Assembly: GCA_021851875.1 (NCBI GenBank)
Contig: JAJZQI010000002.1
Location: forward strand, 175,169-239,168
Source: Pseudomonadota bacterium
Lineage (GTDB): Bacteria; Pseudomonadota; Gammaproteobacteria; Burkholderiales; JAJZQI01
Length of the DNA: 64,000 nucleotides
Direction: 5' to 3'
The position numbers were made by a program, and so were the translations under genes. Numbering within the stretch: the stretch's first letter is position 1; every line of letters begins with the position of its first letter. The notes beneath the pieces are model-generated. The model saw nothing but the letters and a program-made list of their open reading frames with translations, did not search any database and was not told the origin of the DNA. Shown in pieces: positions 33,712-42,933 of this stretch.

Positions 33712-36700
33712 TTATTTGCATCCGCTGCCGGCAAACAGCAGCCTGTCCAACATACCGTAAAAATCCCCTACATCCAACGGCTTGACGAGGTAATCGGCAA
33801 AACCTGCCCGTCGCCCCCGCTCAAGGTCTTCCGGCATTGCATTGGCAGTCACGGCCACTACCGGTACACGGCGCAGCTTCTTATCCTCCTGGAACAGTTT
33901 CAGGACCTGATAGCCATTCATGCCCGGCAGGCTGATGTCCAGCAGGATCAGATCGGGCGTGTGCATGCGGGCCAGTTCAATGCCGAGCGCCGGCTCGAAG
34001 GCGGTGCGTAAATGGATGTTGGCGCGCCTGCCGAGCAACTGACTGACCAATTTCAGATTGGCGGGATTGTCTTCAATATACAACACCTGCTTGCGGTTTT
34101 CCTCCTGCGCCACCACGGGCAAAGCGACAACCTCGGCATTCCGCTGCACTGCAATGGCCTCGGAACCGGCTCGCGGCAACGTGACGACGAATGTGCTGCC
34201 CTTGCCGGCTTCGCTCCTGAGCGCGATTTCCCCCGCCATCATCTCGACCAGACGCTTGGTAATGGTGAGGCCGATGCCCGTTCCCTCGATATTGCTGCCC
34301 TCCGCTCCCAAGCGATTGAACGGCTGGAACAGCTGCGCCTGCTGCCGGCTATCCATCCCCTTGCCGGTATCCACCACCTGAATGACGATGAACTCACCCT
34401 GCGCGCTGGCGGCAAAATGAATGCTGCCTCCCTCGCGGTTGTATTTGACCGCATTCGACAGCAGATTCAGCAGCACCTGCTTGAGCCTCAATCGATCGGC
34501 CCGCACCACCAGACCGGCGAAATCGCCGGCGGTGAACCGGAGAGCATGCAGTTCGGCAATCGGATCGATCAGGGCGATGCACTCGTCGGCCACCTCTGCC
34601 AGGGGGACCGGAGTGAGAGACAGGTTCAGCTGGCCCGACTCGATTCTGGACAAATCCAGCACCTCATTGATCAGATCGAGCAAATGCCGGCCGGCGCCGA
34701 GGATTTCCAACACGCTGTCTTTCTGCCGCGCATCCAGATCAGGGTCATATTCCAGAATCTGGGCAAAACCGAGAATGGCGTTCATCGGGGTACGCAGCTC
34801 GTGGCTCATGCTGGAAAGAAATTCCGATTTGGCCTGGCTGGCCTGTTCCGCCTGTTCCCTTGCACGACTCAACTGCAGCTGCCGTTCCAGCTCTCCGCTG
34901 TAGTCGCTCAGCACATTGAAAATATACTGAACCTCGCCATGCTCGTCATGCACAAAGGCAATATTCGATTTGGAGACGAATTCGCCGCCGTCCTTACGGC
35001 GTACCGGCAAGAGGCCCGACCATGAGCGATCACCCTTGGCCGCCTGGATGATGACCTGCAGCGCCCAGGAACGGATGTCTTCCGGCATCAGCATTGAAAT
35101 GTGCTTGCCGAGCAGTTCGGCGCCGGCATATCCCGCCATGCGGTCATAAGCCAGATTGGTATAGACCAGCTGGCCGGTGGGCGTGGTTACCGTGATCCCC
35201 TGGTCGGTCGCATCGAAAATGCTGCGGAATATCTGCAGATCCTGCTCGGCCTGCTTGATCTCGGTGATGTCCTGGACCGTACCGATTATCCGCCTGACTT
35301 TCCCATCGGCATCGAGCTCGCCCGTCCCGCGCTCATGCACATGACAAATAGTCCCATCCGGGCGGACAACGCGATGCACCACATCGAACCTGCCGGTTTC
35401 CATCGCCAGGGCTTCGTTTTCCTTGACGCGGGCTACATCGTCGGGATGAATCAGTGAGTAGAAACGGTTTATGGAGGGGGAAAATGTATTGGGATCCTGC
35501 CCCGCCATTTCATAAATCATGTCCGACCAGCGCAGCTCACCGGTTTCCATATCCGCTTCCCAATTCCCCACCCGGGCGAGCTCCTGGGCATGCAGCAGGC
35601 GGCGGCGCTCCTGCGCCAGCGTGCGTTCATGGCGTTTGCGCTCGGAAATATTCTGCACGATGGTCCAGATAAACGCGTTGCCGTCGCTTTCGCGCACAAC
35701 CACGCCATTCACCAGCACGGGAACGCGGGAGCCGTCCTTGTGCAGCAGCTCCTTTTCAAACGGACCGAATCGGCCGAGCTTGAGCAATTTGCTCAAATAG
35801 CCCTGCTCTGCCTTGAGATACTTCTCCGGCGTCAGCTGCCAGAAATCCAGCTCGCGGTATTCCGCTTCCGTATGCCCCGTCAGATGAAGCATGGCAGCAT
35901 TGGCCTCGAGAAATTGCCCCTTCAGCGTACTGCGCGTCATGCCGACCGGGGCGATTTCGAACAAACTGCGGAAGCGTTGTTCCAGCCGGCGCAGCGATTC
36001 CTCCACCATTTTCCGCTCGTGGATATCGATGACCACCCCCAGCATCTGGATCGGGGTGCCATCGCCGTCGCGCACCACATCGCCTTTTTCCTGCAGCCAG
36101 CGAACCTGTCCGTCGGGCCAGACGACACGGTGCTCGACGTTATATTCCACGCCCCGCTCGACACAGGCATTGACGGCTTGCACCACCCGCTCGCGATCGT
36201 CCGGATGGACCGCCGCGAGGAAATTTTCGTAACTTGTCTCGATTTCGCCGGGTTTATAACCGAACAGAGGCGCAATACGCTCAGACCAGTAGAGCGATCC
36301 CGTCAGGATGTTCCAGTCCCAGGTGCCGATATTGGCAAACACCTGGCTGCGCTTCAGCCGCTCCGCATCGGATAAGGCAGCCTGTTCCAGATTTTTCAGC
36401 CGCGTCACATCGGTGCGAATGGAAATGTACTGGTACGGCTTGCCGTGTTCGTCGACGAACGGCACGATGGTCGACTCAACCCAGTACAAATCGCCGTTTT
36501 TCGCCCGATTGCATATTTCTCCGCGCCAGACCTTGCTTTCGCGGATGGTCCGCCACATCCGCTGAAAAAACGCCGGCTCGTGCATGCCGGACTGGATGAT
36601 CCGGTGATTTTGACCCAGCAGCGCTTCGCGGTTATAGCCGCTGACTTCGCAGAACTTGTCGTTGACGGAAAGAATGTTTCCGTCTGCATCGGTGGTGCTG

Positions 36701-37926
36701 ACAATGGCGTGCCGGTTTAAGGCGAAGTGTTCTCTTTCGCGCTCGTAGAAATTGCGTTTGAAGATCCCCATCAGATCATGGAAAGACCGGCTGCGGCGCG
36801 CCCTGGCGGCAACCACAGCCACCAGATAGGCAGGCTGGACCGGTTTGGCGATAAAGTCATCCCCACCCAATCCGAGCGCCAGCAGCTGCTTGCTGATATC
36901 CCGCTCGGAAGACAGGAACAGGATGGGCAGCGAGGCCCACTTATCATCCTCGCGCAGGATTGCCGCTATCTCCAGCCCGCCCACGTCCGGCATATTGACG
37001 TCCAGCACCAGCACATCGGGCAGGAATTCGGCCAGCTTATCCAGCACTTCCATCGGCTCGGTGCAGCCCAGCACATCCATGCCCGCACGCTCAAGTATTT
37101 CGCTGGCCACCACCAGATACACCGGGTCGTCGCCCACCAGCATGATGCGGTAGGGCTTTTCCGAGGGCTGCCGCACCAGACGGCCCAACAGGGCAAGCAA
37201 GCGCTCGGACAGCGCCTGCTTGGGCAGGTAATGACCGGCCCCGCTGCGGTATGTTGCCAAACGCGAAGCCATGTCATCACCCTCAGCCAGGATAATGACC
37301 GAAGGGCTGGCAAGGCAGCGCCCTTGCATGGCGGAAATGAGTTTTCTGCTGTTAGGAGCGGAATCCAGCAGCAGTTTGTCGATGAGGATGGCGGCAGGCT
37401 GGAACCCTGGCGTCCCGACCTGCTGCAAAGGGCCGAGATTATCAAAACATTCCGCCCGATAATGAGCGGCAGCGAGTACCGCGTGGATCTGCTCGGCCAG
37501 GCCGAGATCGGCGACACACAGCAGAATCAGCGGTTCGTCCGAAGACGCTTCCGCGCCAATCTGCTGCGCGGACTCGCTTTCTTCGCCCGGCAAGGGCAAA
37601 GAAGCGCTGGCGTACAGGTCGTCGAGCAGGCGTTCGACCGCATACCAGAAACTGTCGTCCGGTACGGCAGTGATTGCGCGCAGTTGTTCAATTTGCCGCT
37701 GCAGCAGATCTGCCGCTACGGCGACGGCCGCAAACCCGAACACTTCAGCAGCCGGGCCGATTTTGCGTATGAGACGATCGACATCGTCCAGCGTGTCGCC
37801 AGCGCCGGTCTTTTTCCCCTTGAGTCGGAATAGCATTTCCCGCAGCGTTTTGAGCCGCTCCGGCAATTCGGCGATATAGTAACCTCGCAGCACAGCAAGC
37901 CGACCACTGGTGGCGTTTACCGGCAT
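33712..37926 (-). CDS. Large hybrid histidine kinase with receivers and five PAS domains
   Basis: A 1404-residue soluble protein without membrane segments. Domains in order are an N-terminal HPt-like helical region (about 1-135), a degenerate receiver-like domain (about 150-265), a true receiver with phospho-acceptor Asp309 (LVLDVNMPDVGG), and five PAS domains (about 395-1015). HisKA follows with His1042 in SHELRTPMNA, then the HATPase (IEGTGIGLTITKRL) and a C-terminal receiver (Asp1330, LILLDISLPGMNGY). It should sense cytoplasmic cues and pass phosphate along an internal relay. It is divergent from a receiver-PP2C protein 128 nt away, a plausible partner. The HELRTPMNA motif is shared with the damaged kinase at 57993-59369. 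Confidence 0.9.
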   Translation of the reverse strand: MPVNATSGRLAVLRGYYIAELPERLKTLREMLFRLKGKKTGAGDTLDDVDRLIRKIGPAAEVFGFAAVAVAADLLQRQIEQLRAITAVPDDSFWYAVERLLDDLYASASLPLPGEESESAQQIGAEASSDEPLILLCVADLGLAEQIHAVLAAAHYRAECFDNLGPLQQVGTPGFQPAAILIDKLLLDSAPNSRKLISAMQGRCLASPSVIILAEGDDMASRLATYRSGAGHYLPKQALSERLLALLGRLVRQPSEKPYRIMLVGDDPVYLVVASEILERAGMDVLGCTEPMEVLDKLAEFLPDVLVLDVNMPDVGGLEIAAILREDDKWASLPILFLSSERDISKQLLALGLGGDDFIAKPVQPAYLVAVVAARARRSRSFHDLMGIFKRNFYEREREHFALNRHAIVSTTDADGNILSVNDKFCEVSGYNREALLGQNHRIIQSGMHEPAFFQRMWRTIRESKVWRGEICNRAKNGDLYWVESTIVPFVDEHGKPYQYISIRTDVTRLKNLEQAALSDAERLKRSQVFANIGTWDWNILTGSLYWSERIAPLFGYKPGEIETSYENFLAAVHPDDRERVVQAVNACVERGVEYNVEHRVVWPDGQVRWLQEKGDVVRDGDGTPIQMLGVVIDIHERKMVEESLRRLEQRFRSLFEIAPVGMTRSTLKGQFLEANAAMLHLTGHTEAEYRELDFWQLTPEKYLKAEQGYLSKLLKLGRFGPFEKELLHKDGSRVPVLVNGVVVRESDGNAFIWTIVQNISERKRHERTLAQERRRLLHAQELARVGNWEADMETGELRWSDMIYEMAGQDPNTFSPSINRFYSLIHPDDVARVKENEALAMETGRFDVVHRVVRPDGTICHVHERGTGELDADGKVRRIIGTVQDITEIKQAEQDLQIFRSIFDATDQGITVTTPTGQLVYTNLAYDRMAGYAGAELLGKHISMLMPEDIRSWALQVIIQAAKGDRSWSGLLPVRRKDGGEFVSKSNIAFVHDEHGEVQYIFNVLSDYSGELERQLQLSRAREQAEQASQAKSEFLSSMSHELRTPMNAILGFAQILEYDPDLDARQKDSVLEILGAGRHLLDLINEVLDLSRIESGQLNLSLTPVPLAEVADECIALIDPIAELHALRFTAGDFAGLVVRADRLRLKQVLLNLLSNAVKYNREGGSIHFAASAQGEFIVIQVVDTGKGMDSRQQAQLFQPFNRLGAEGSNIEGTGIGLTITKRLVEMMAGEIALRSEAGKGSTFVVTLPRAGSEAIAVQRNAEVVALPVVAQEENRKQVLYIEDNPANLKLVSQLLGRRANIHLRTAFEPALGIELARMHTPDLILLDISLPGMNGYQVLKLFQEDKKLRRVPVVAVTANAMPEDLERGRRAGFADYLVKPLDVGDFYGMLDRLLFAGSGCK

Positions 37927-38054
37927 GTCCCCATTCCTGTCGTTAAGCGCAATCCCTGCGCCAAGTTGTATAGAATGTCCAGGTCATTCCGCAGGCATTA
38001 CAATTATTTTGGATTAAGCATATCATATAACCACATATATCAAATGGATATTCA

Positions 38055-39191
38055 ATGTTTACTCTCCCGCTGGACATCCTGATCGTTGACGATACGCCAG
38101 CCAATCAGAGAATGCTGAAAAAAGCGCTGGAAGATTGGGGACACAGAACGCGCCTGGCAGAAAACGGCAAGCTGGCCGTCGAAGCGGTTGAAAACCGGCT
38201 GCCGGATCTCATTCTGATGGACGTGCGCATGGACGTCATGGATGGCCTGGAGGCAACACGCCTGATTCGCCAGCACTGCGGCGCCAAATGGGTTCCGATC
38301 ATTTTTCTCAGCGCGCTCAACAAAATCGACGACATTGAGCTCGGTCTGCAGGCGGGCGGGGACGACTATCTTCCCAAACCCGTTGATCTGCGGCTGCTTA
38401 AAGTCAAGATCGGCGCCATGCAACGCATTGCCGCTCTGCAGCAGGCCAATGAAGAGAAAACAGCCTGGATCGAAGAAGAAAACCGCTCGGCTTCGCATTT
38501 GCTCGAACGCCTGGCGGTGGAAATCTACCAACCCACCGACCGGCTGGCCAAAATGCTCATCCCTATCGGCAACGCCTCGGGCGACCTGCCCATCGCGCTC
38601 AAAACCGCTTCCGGCAAGCTGCTGATCGGCCTGGCCGACGCCGCCGGCCACGGCCTGGCGGCGGCAGTTACCCTGGTGCCGTTCTGCAAGACCCTGAATC
38701 AGGCCGCTCATGAAGACATGCCCTTGCTGCAATTGGCAACGACGGTCAACCGGCGCCTGAACGAACTCTTCCCGATCAACCGCTTCATTGCGGCGCTACT
38801 GGTCTGCTATGACCCGCAGAGCGGGGAAGCGGAAATTCTCAATGCCGGTCTGCCGGAAGCCGGTCTGGTAGACAGCCAGGCTCGCATCCACCAGCTTTTC
38901 CAGTCCAATTACCCGCCGTTGGGATTGTGGTCGGCAAACGAGGCATTGCTTCCGCCGGAAAAGATGCGGCTGCAGGACGGGGATATGCTGATGATGTGTA
39001 CGGACGGCCTGACCGAAGCCTGCAACGGCACGGATGAGATGTTTGGCCACAACGGCATTCTGGAACACCTGGACTGGAACGATTTAAGCGGAGGAGCGCC
39101 GCACATGCGCGCAGCCATTGCCGGCCACTGCGACACGCAGGCCCCGCATGACGACATTTCCCTGCTGCTGCTGCAGCACAAGGCGGCCTGA
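38055..39191 (+). CDS. Response regulator with PP2C (RsbU/SpoIIE) phosphatase output
   Basis: A 378-residue protein with a receiver domain (about 6-122), phospho-Asp at 56 (LILMDVRM), a short coiled linker, and a PP2C/SpoIIE-type phosphatase domain. The metal motifs DAAGHG, TDGLTEACNG and HDDISLLLL are present. Such RsbU-like proteins dephosphorylate an anti-anti-sigma factor, or act in similar partner-switching, when the receiver is phosphorylated. No STAS or anti-sigma gene is adjacent. The gene is divergent from the 1404-residue hybrid kinase and followed by a strong terminator. Confidence 0.9.
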   Translation: MFTLPLDILIVDDTPANQRMLKKALEDWGHRTRLAENGKLAVEAVENRLPDLILMDVRMDVMDGLEATRLIRQHCGAKWVPIIFLSALNKIDDIELGLQAGGDDYLPKPVDLRLLKVKIGAMQRIAALQQANEEKTAWIEEENRSASHLLERLAVEIYQPTDRLAKMLIPIGNASGDLPIALKTASGKLLIGLADAAGHGLAAAVTLVPFCKTLNQAAHEDMPLLQLATTVNRRLNELFPINRFIAALLVCYDPQSGEAEILNAGLPEAGLVDSQARIHQLFQSNYPPLGLWSANEALLPPEKMRLQDGDMLMMCTDGLTEACNGTDEMFGHNGILEHLDWNDLSGGAPHMRAAIAGHCDTQAPHDDISLLLLQHKAA

Positions 39192-39206
39192 ACGGCTCAC
39201 AGACAA

Positions 39207-39236
39207 TAAAAAAGGCCGCTAACGCGGCCTTTTTAT
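39207..39236. terminator. Bidirectional rho-independent terminator
   Basis: GGCCGC and GCGGCC pair around a 4-nt TAAC loop, flanked by A-run on the left and T-run on the right. It lies between convergent genes (receiver-PP2C and slyD), so it can terminate both ways. Confidence 0.85.
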
Positions 39237-39249
39237 TACTATCGACGAC

Positions 39250-39732
39250 TCAGTGATGGTGGCCGCCCGCGCCGTGCACGTGTTCGTGCTCCAGCTCTTC
39301 CTTGCTGGCCGGGCGCACGTCGGTGATCGTGCAGGAAAACTTCAGACGTTGACCGGCCCACGGATGGTTGCCGTCTACCGCAACCTTGTCGTCGGTCACA
39401 TCGGTTACGGTATAAAGCATGTATTCGTCTTCGTCGCCGTCCGGGCTGCCCTCGAACTGCATGCCGACTTCGACATTGTCCGGAAACAGATGACGCGGCT
39501 CGACGCGCACCAGGTCAGGTTCGTATTCGCCGAAGGCCATGTCCGGCTCCAGGATCAGTTCAACGCTGTCGCCCACATTCTTGTTGTGCAGCTGTTCTTC
39601 CACGATGGGGAAAATACCGTCGTAACCGCCGTGCAGGTAGCTCACGGGTTCATCGGTTTTTTCCAGCAGCTGACCGTCCATGTCATGCAACTGGTAGTTG
39701 ATGGAGACTACGGTATCTTTTACGACTTGCAT
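39250..39732 (-). CDS. slyD: FKBP-type peptidyl-prolyl isomerase SlyD
   Basis: A 160-residue FKBP-fold chaperone-isomerase. It has the FKBP part (VVSINYQLHDMDGQLLEKT, YLHGG) and the inserted flap domain (EPDMAFGEYEPDLVRVEPR). The C-terminal His-rich tail (EHEHVHGAGGHHH) is the metal-binding tail of SlyD, shorter than in Escherichia coli. It assists folding and nickel delivery. bcp lies 5 nt upstream and the two are probably one transcript. Confidence 0.93.
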   Translation of the reverse strand: MQVVKDTVVSINYQLHDMDGQLLEKTDEPVSYLHGGYDGIFPIVEEQLHNKNVGDSVELILEPDMAFGEYEPDLVRVEPRHLFPDNVEVGMQFEGSPDGDEDEYMLYTVTDVTDDKVAVDGNHPWAGQRLKFSCTITDVRPASKEELEHEHVHGAGGHHH

Positions 39733-39737
39733 GGCAT

Positions 39738-40202
39738 TTACCCTTGTTTGATGAATTGAAGAATTTCGCCGGCATGGCCTTTGGCAGCCACACCGTATTG
39801 AACGTATTTAAGCACGCCGTCCTGGCCGATAATGAAGGTGGAACGCACGATGCCCATGCGTTTGACCCCGTCTTTTTCCTTTTCCTGCCACACGCCGTAG
39901 GCCGCGCAGGCCTCGCCGTCGACATCCGCCAGCAGGCGCACGGACAGGCCATGCTTGTCGCGGAAAGCGGCATGCGACATGCAGTCGTCCTTGCTGACGC
40001 CCAGCACCGCCGTGTCCTGCGCGGCGAAACCCGCTTCCAGGTCGCTGAACTCGATGCCTTCGAGCGTGCAGCCCGGCGTATCGTCCTTGGGGTAGAAATA
40101 CAGGACCACCTGTTGCTTGCCCAGAAAATCCGCCAGTTTGATTTCTTCCATGTCGGCGTCGGGCAAACTGAAGTCCGGCGCCTTATCACCTGTTTTTAGC
40201 AT
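39738..40202 (-). CDS. bcp: Thiol peroxidase Bcp (peroxiredoxin)
   Basis: A 154-residue peroxiredoxin of the Bcp/PrxQ type. The peroxidatic Cys is in FYPKDDTPGCTLEGIEF, with Thr and Cys of the catalytic triad. A second Cys at CMSHAAF is in the usual region for other members, and the resolving residue five after the peroxidatic Cys is here Glu, so it is a one-Cys or atypical type. It reduces hydroperoxides. It lies 5 nt upstream of slyD. Confidence 0.92.
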   Translation of the reverse strand: MLKTGDKAPDFSLPDADMEEIKLADFLGKQQVVLYFYPKDDTPGCTLEGIEFSDLEAGFAAQDTAVLGVSKDDCMSHAAFRDKHGLSVRLLADVDGEACAAYGVWQEKEKDGVKRMGIVRSTFIIGQDGVLKYVQYGVAAKGHAGEILQFIKQG

Positions 40203-40317
40203 TGTTTACCTCGTTTCTGTGCTTCTTGTGCGTGCTGCGTTTGAATTCATGCGGAGGTTGAATCAGCTTAATCAATCACTCCGCCGAATACAACCGTAAT
40301 TTGATGAATATCGCCGG

Positions 40318-41610
40318 CTAGCGCTCAAACACGGCAATCGACTCCACGTGAGCCGTATGCGGGAACATGTTGAGAATGCCGGCGGCGCGCATGGTATATC
40401 CTTTTGTATGGGTAAGTACAGCGGCGTCGCGTGCCAGGGTGGCGGGATTGCACGAAACATACACAATGCGGTGCGGCGCGCCGCTGTCAGGCAGCGACTT
40501 GACCACCTCGACCGCCCCGTCGCGCGGCGGATCGATCAGCCATTTGTCGAACTCGCCCAGTGCGGCAATGCTCTCGGGCGTCGCCTCGAACAGGTTGGCC
40601 ATCTCGAAGAAGGCATTGCTGATACCGTTGCGCCCGGCGTTTTCCTGGGCGCGCGCCACCAGCCCAGCATGCCCTTCAACGCCCACCACGCTGGCCGCCT
40701 GGCGGGCGATGGGCAGGGTAAAGTTGCCCAGGCCGCAGAACAGGTCGAGCACCTTCTCGTGCGGCTGCACATCCAGCAGTTTCAGCGCACGGCGCACCAT
40801 GATCTGGTTCACGCCGCTGTTCACCTGGGTAAACTCGGTCGGCTTGAACGGCATGTAAATGTCGAACTCGGGCAGGCGGTAAGCCAGTTCGGGCGCATTT
40901 TCCGGGTAGAACGGCTGCGCCGTGTCCGGCCCCTTGGTCTGCAGCCAGAATTGAATTTTGCGCTCGTCGGCGAAGGCCTTGAGCAAGGCTTCGTCGGCGG
41001 CCGTGAGCGGTTCCATCACACGCAGCACCAGCACGTCCACCGCATCGCCCACCGCCAGTTCGATCTGCGGCAGGCGTTCTCGAATGGACAGCTTGAACAC
41101 CAGTTCGCGCAGGGGCACGATCAGCTGCGAAATGCGCGGCGGCAGCACGCGGCATTCGCGCATGTCGGCAATGAAACTGCTGCGCTTTTCGTGAAAACCA
41201 ACCAGCACGCCGCCCTTTTTTTCCACATAGCGCACCGACAGGCGCGCACGGCCGCGGTAGCCCCATACCGGGCCCTGCACCGGCGGCAGCCACTGCTGCG
41301 GCGTCACCTTGCCGATATGGGTCAGATTATCTTCCAGAATGCGTTGTTTCACCGCCACCTGGGTGGAGAATTCCACGTGCTGCATGGAACAGCCGCCGCA
41401 CACGCCGAAATGCGGGCAGGCCGGCGTGGTGCGGCGGAAACTTTCCTTTTCCACCCGCACGGTTTCGGCAAATTCGTAACTGGGTTTGCGCTTGAATGAA
41501 CGGTATTCCACCCGCTCGCCCGGCAGAGCGCCTTCGATGAAGATGGTTTTGCCCTCGACGTGGGTGACGCCGCGGCCTTCCTGATCCAATGACTCGATAA
41601 CAGCTTTCAT
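40318..41610 (-). CDS. rlmD: 23S rRNA (uracil-1939) C5-methyltransferase
   Basis: A 430-residue enzyme that methylates uracil 1939 of 23S rRNA. It starts with a TRAM domain, followed by the 4Fe-4S ligands ([15 protein letters not shown]), the SAM motif [22 protein letters not shown] and the catalytic Cys in [12 protein letters not shown]. The start overlaps the end of the VanZ-like gene by 4 nt (ATGA), so the two are coupled. It is complete in length. Confidence 0.93.
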   Translation of the reverse strand: MKAVIESLDQEGRGVTHVEGKTIFIEGALPGERVEYRSFKRKPSYEFAETVRVEKESFRRTTPACPHFGVCGGCSMQHVEFSTQVAVKQRILEDNLTHIGKVTPQQWLPPVQGPVWGYRGRARLSVRYVEKKGGVLVGFHEKRSSFIADMRECRVLPPRISQLIVPLRELVFKLSIRERLPQIELAVGDAVDVLVLRVMEPLTAADEALLKAFADERKIQFWLQTKGPDTAQPFYPENAPELAYRLPEFDIYMPFKPTEFTQVNSGVNQIMVRRALKLLDVQPHEKVLDLFCGLGNFTLPIARQAASVVGVEGHAGLVARAQENAGRNGISNAFFEMANLFEATPESIAALGEFDKWLIDPPRDGAVEVVKSLPDSGAPHRIVYVSCNPATLARDAAVLTHTKGYTMRAAGILNMFPHTAHVESIAVFER

Positions 41611-41954
41611 TTCTTTTCCAGCACCAGCAACACCCGGCTTAACGGGCTCAACAACATAAGCGACGCGACACTGACACCCAGCGCGTTGGCCAGCATGTCG
41701 TGCGCATCAAAACTCCGATACGGCGTGAGCGCCTGGGCAAACTCGATGGCGATGCCCATGACGATCAGCGCCAGCCCCACCCGCAAGGGCCGATAACCCA
41801 ACTGTCCCCACCACAGCATCAGCAAGGCGTAGGTGGCGGCATGCTCGATCTTGTCGTTCACTTCCTGCGCCAGAGGCGGCACGGGCATAAGCGACAGCAC
41901 CCAGACCGCCAGCAGCCAGACGATGCCGAGCGCCAGCCAAGCTTTGCGTATCAT
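41607..41954 (-). CDS. VanZ-like small membrane protein
   Basis: A 115-residue protein with four predicted helices. It has the VanZ-like pattern [17 protein letters not shown] and [27 protein letters not shown], whose His, Glu and Asp residues are typical of the family. Family members modify teichoic or antibiotic responses in Gram-positives, but in proteobacteria the function is unknown. I chose the ATG at 41954; it overlaps the stop of the exonuclease gene by one base, and an in-frame extension to 42209 lies inside that gene. Confidence 0.75.
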   Translation of the reverse strand: MIRKAWLALGIVWLLAVWVLSLMPVPPLAQEVNDKIEHAATYALLMLWWGQLGYRPLRVGLALIVMGIAIEFAQALTPYRSFDAHDMLANALGVSVASLMLLSPLSRVLLVLEKK

Positions 41955-42733
41955 TATCTGTCCCAATGCTGTTCGAAATTGCGCCAATGTTCGCCCGGCA
42001 ATTCCATCAGGTGCGTGCGCACCCGCTCCAGTTCCTGGCCATACTGTTCCTGCGTCAGCCAGCCGCGCATCAGCTGGAAACGCAAAAACACCAGGTAGGT
42101 GTTTACCACGTCGGTTTCGCAATAGTTGCGGATGGCGGCGATCTCGCCCTGCTGGAAGGCATCCCACACCTGCGAGCCGTCCATGCCCTGCTTGCCGGGA
42201 AAACCGCACAGCTGCGCCAGATCGTCCAGACCGACAAAAGCGCGCGGCTGGTACATGGCCAGCACATCCATCAGATCCAGATGACGTGAGTGATAGCGCG
42301 ACTGGTAATTGTTGTACTTGAACTCGCGGTCGTCCTCGCCGGTATCCCAGTAACGCGGCGCCACGATGCCGTGCACCAGCGAACGGTAATGCAGCACCGG
42401 CAGATCAAAGCCGCCGCCATTCCACGACACCAGCTGCGGCGTATAGCGGGCGATGCCGTCAAAGAAACGGCGGATGATTTCCGCTTCGTTGTCGTCCGGG
42501 TTGCCCAGCGACCAGACGCGAAAGTTGCCCTCGCCTTCGCGCAGCACGCAGGAAATGGCCACCACGCGCTGCAGATGCAGCGGCAGGAAATCGCTGCCGG
42601 TTGCCTGCCGGCGGCGCTGGAACGCCATATCGGCAACAGCGGCGTCGCTTACATCGTCACCGATGCCGAGCAGCTTGCGAACCCCGCGCACATCGGGCAC
42701 GGTTTCAATATCGAACACCAGGGTGGGAGTCAT
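41954..42733 (-). CDS. 3'-5' exonuclease, PolB-exonuclease-like
   Basis: A 259-residue protein of the DEDD family related to the exonuclease domain of DNA polymerase B (PF10108). Active-site residues are in FDIETVPD, SWNGGGFDLPVLHYR and YCETDVVNTYLVFLRF. It likely removes 3' ends of nucleic acids. It heads the operon with the VanZ-like gene and rlmD. No polymerase domain is present. Confidence 0.85.
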   Translation of the reverse strand: MTPTLVFDIETVPDVRGVRKLLGIGDDVSDAAVADMAFQRRRQATGSDFLPLHLQRVVAISCVLREGEGNFRVWSLGNPDDNEAEIIRRFFDGIARYTPQLVSWNGGGFDLPVLHYRSLVHGIVAPRYWDTGEDDREFKYNNYQSRYHSRHLDLMDVLAMYQPRAFVGLDDLAQLCGFPGKQGMDGSQVWDAFQQGEIAAIRNYCETDVVNTYLVFLRFQLMRGWLTQEQYGQELERVRTHLMELPGEHWRNFEQHWDR

Positions 42734-42933
42734 GACAGGGTGGCCAGCAGGAAAAAGGCTAATTTTAACAGTCTGCCATCGTTAAAGGAATGCGGGCACA
42801 CTGACGGCCGGTCCCCGTTGCAAGCCGAGCCGTCGGCGTATAACATGACTCCATGCTGCAGCCGTGCCGCTAAAATATTCGCCCGGGAACTCGCCTGCAG
42901 CGGCTGAGTCTTATCCGATGTAACAAGAATTCT

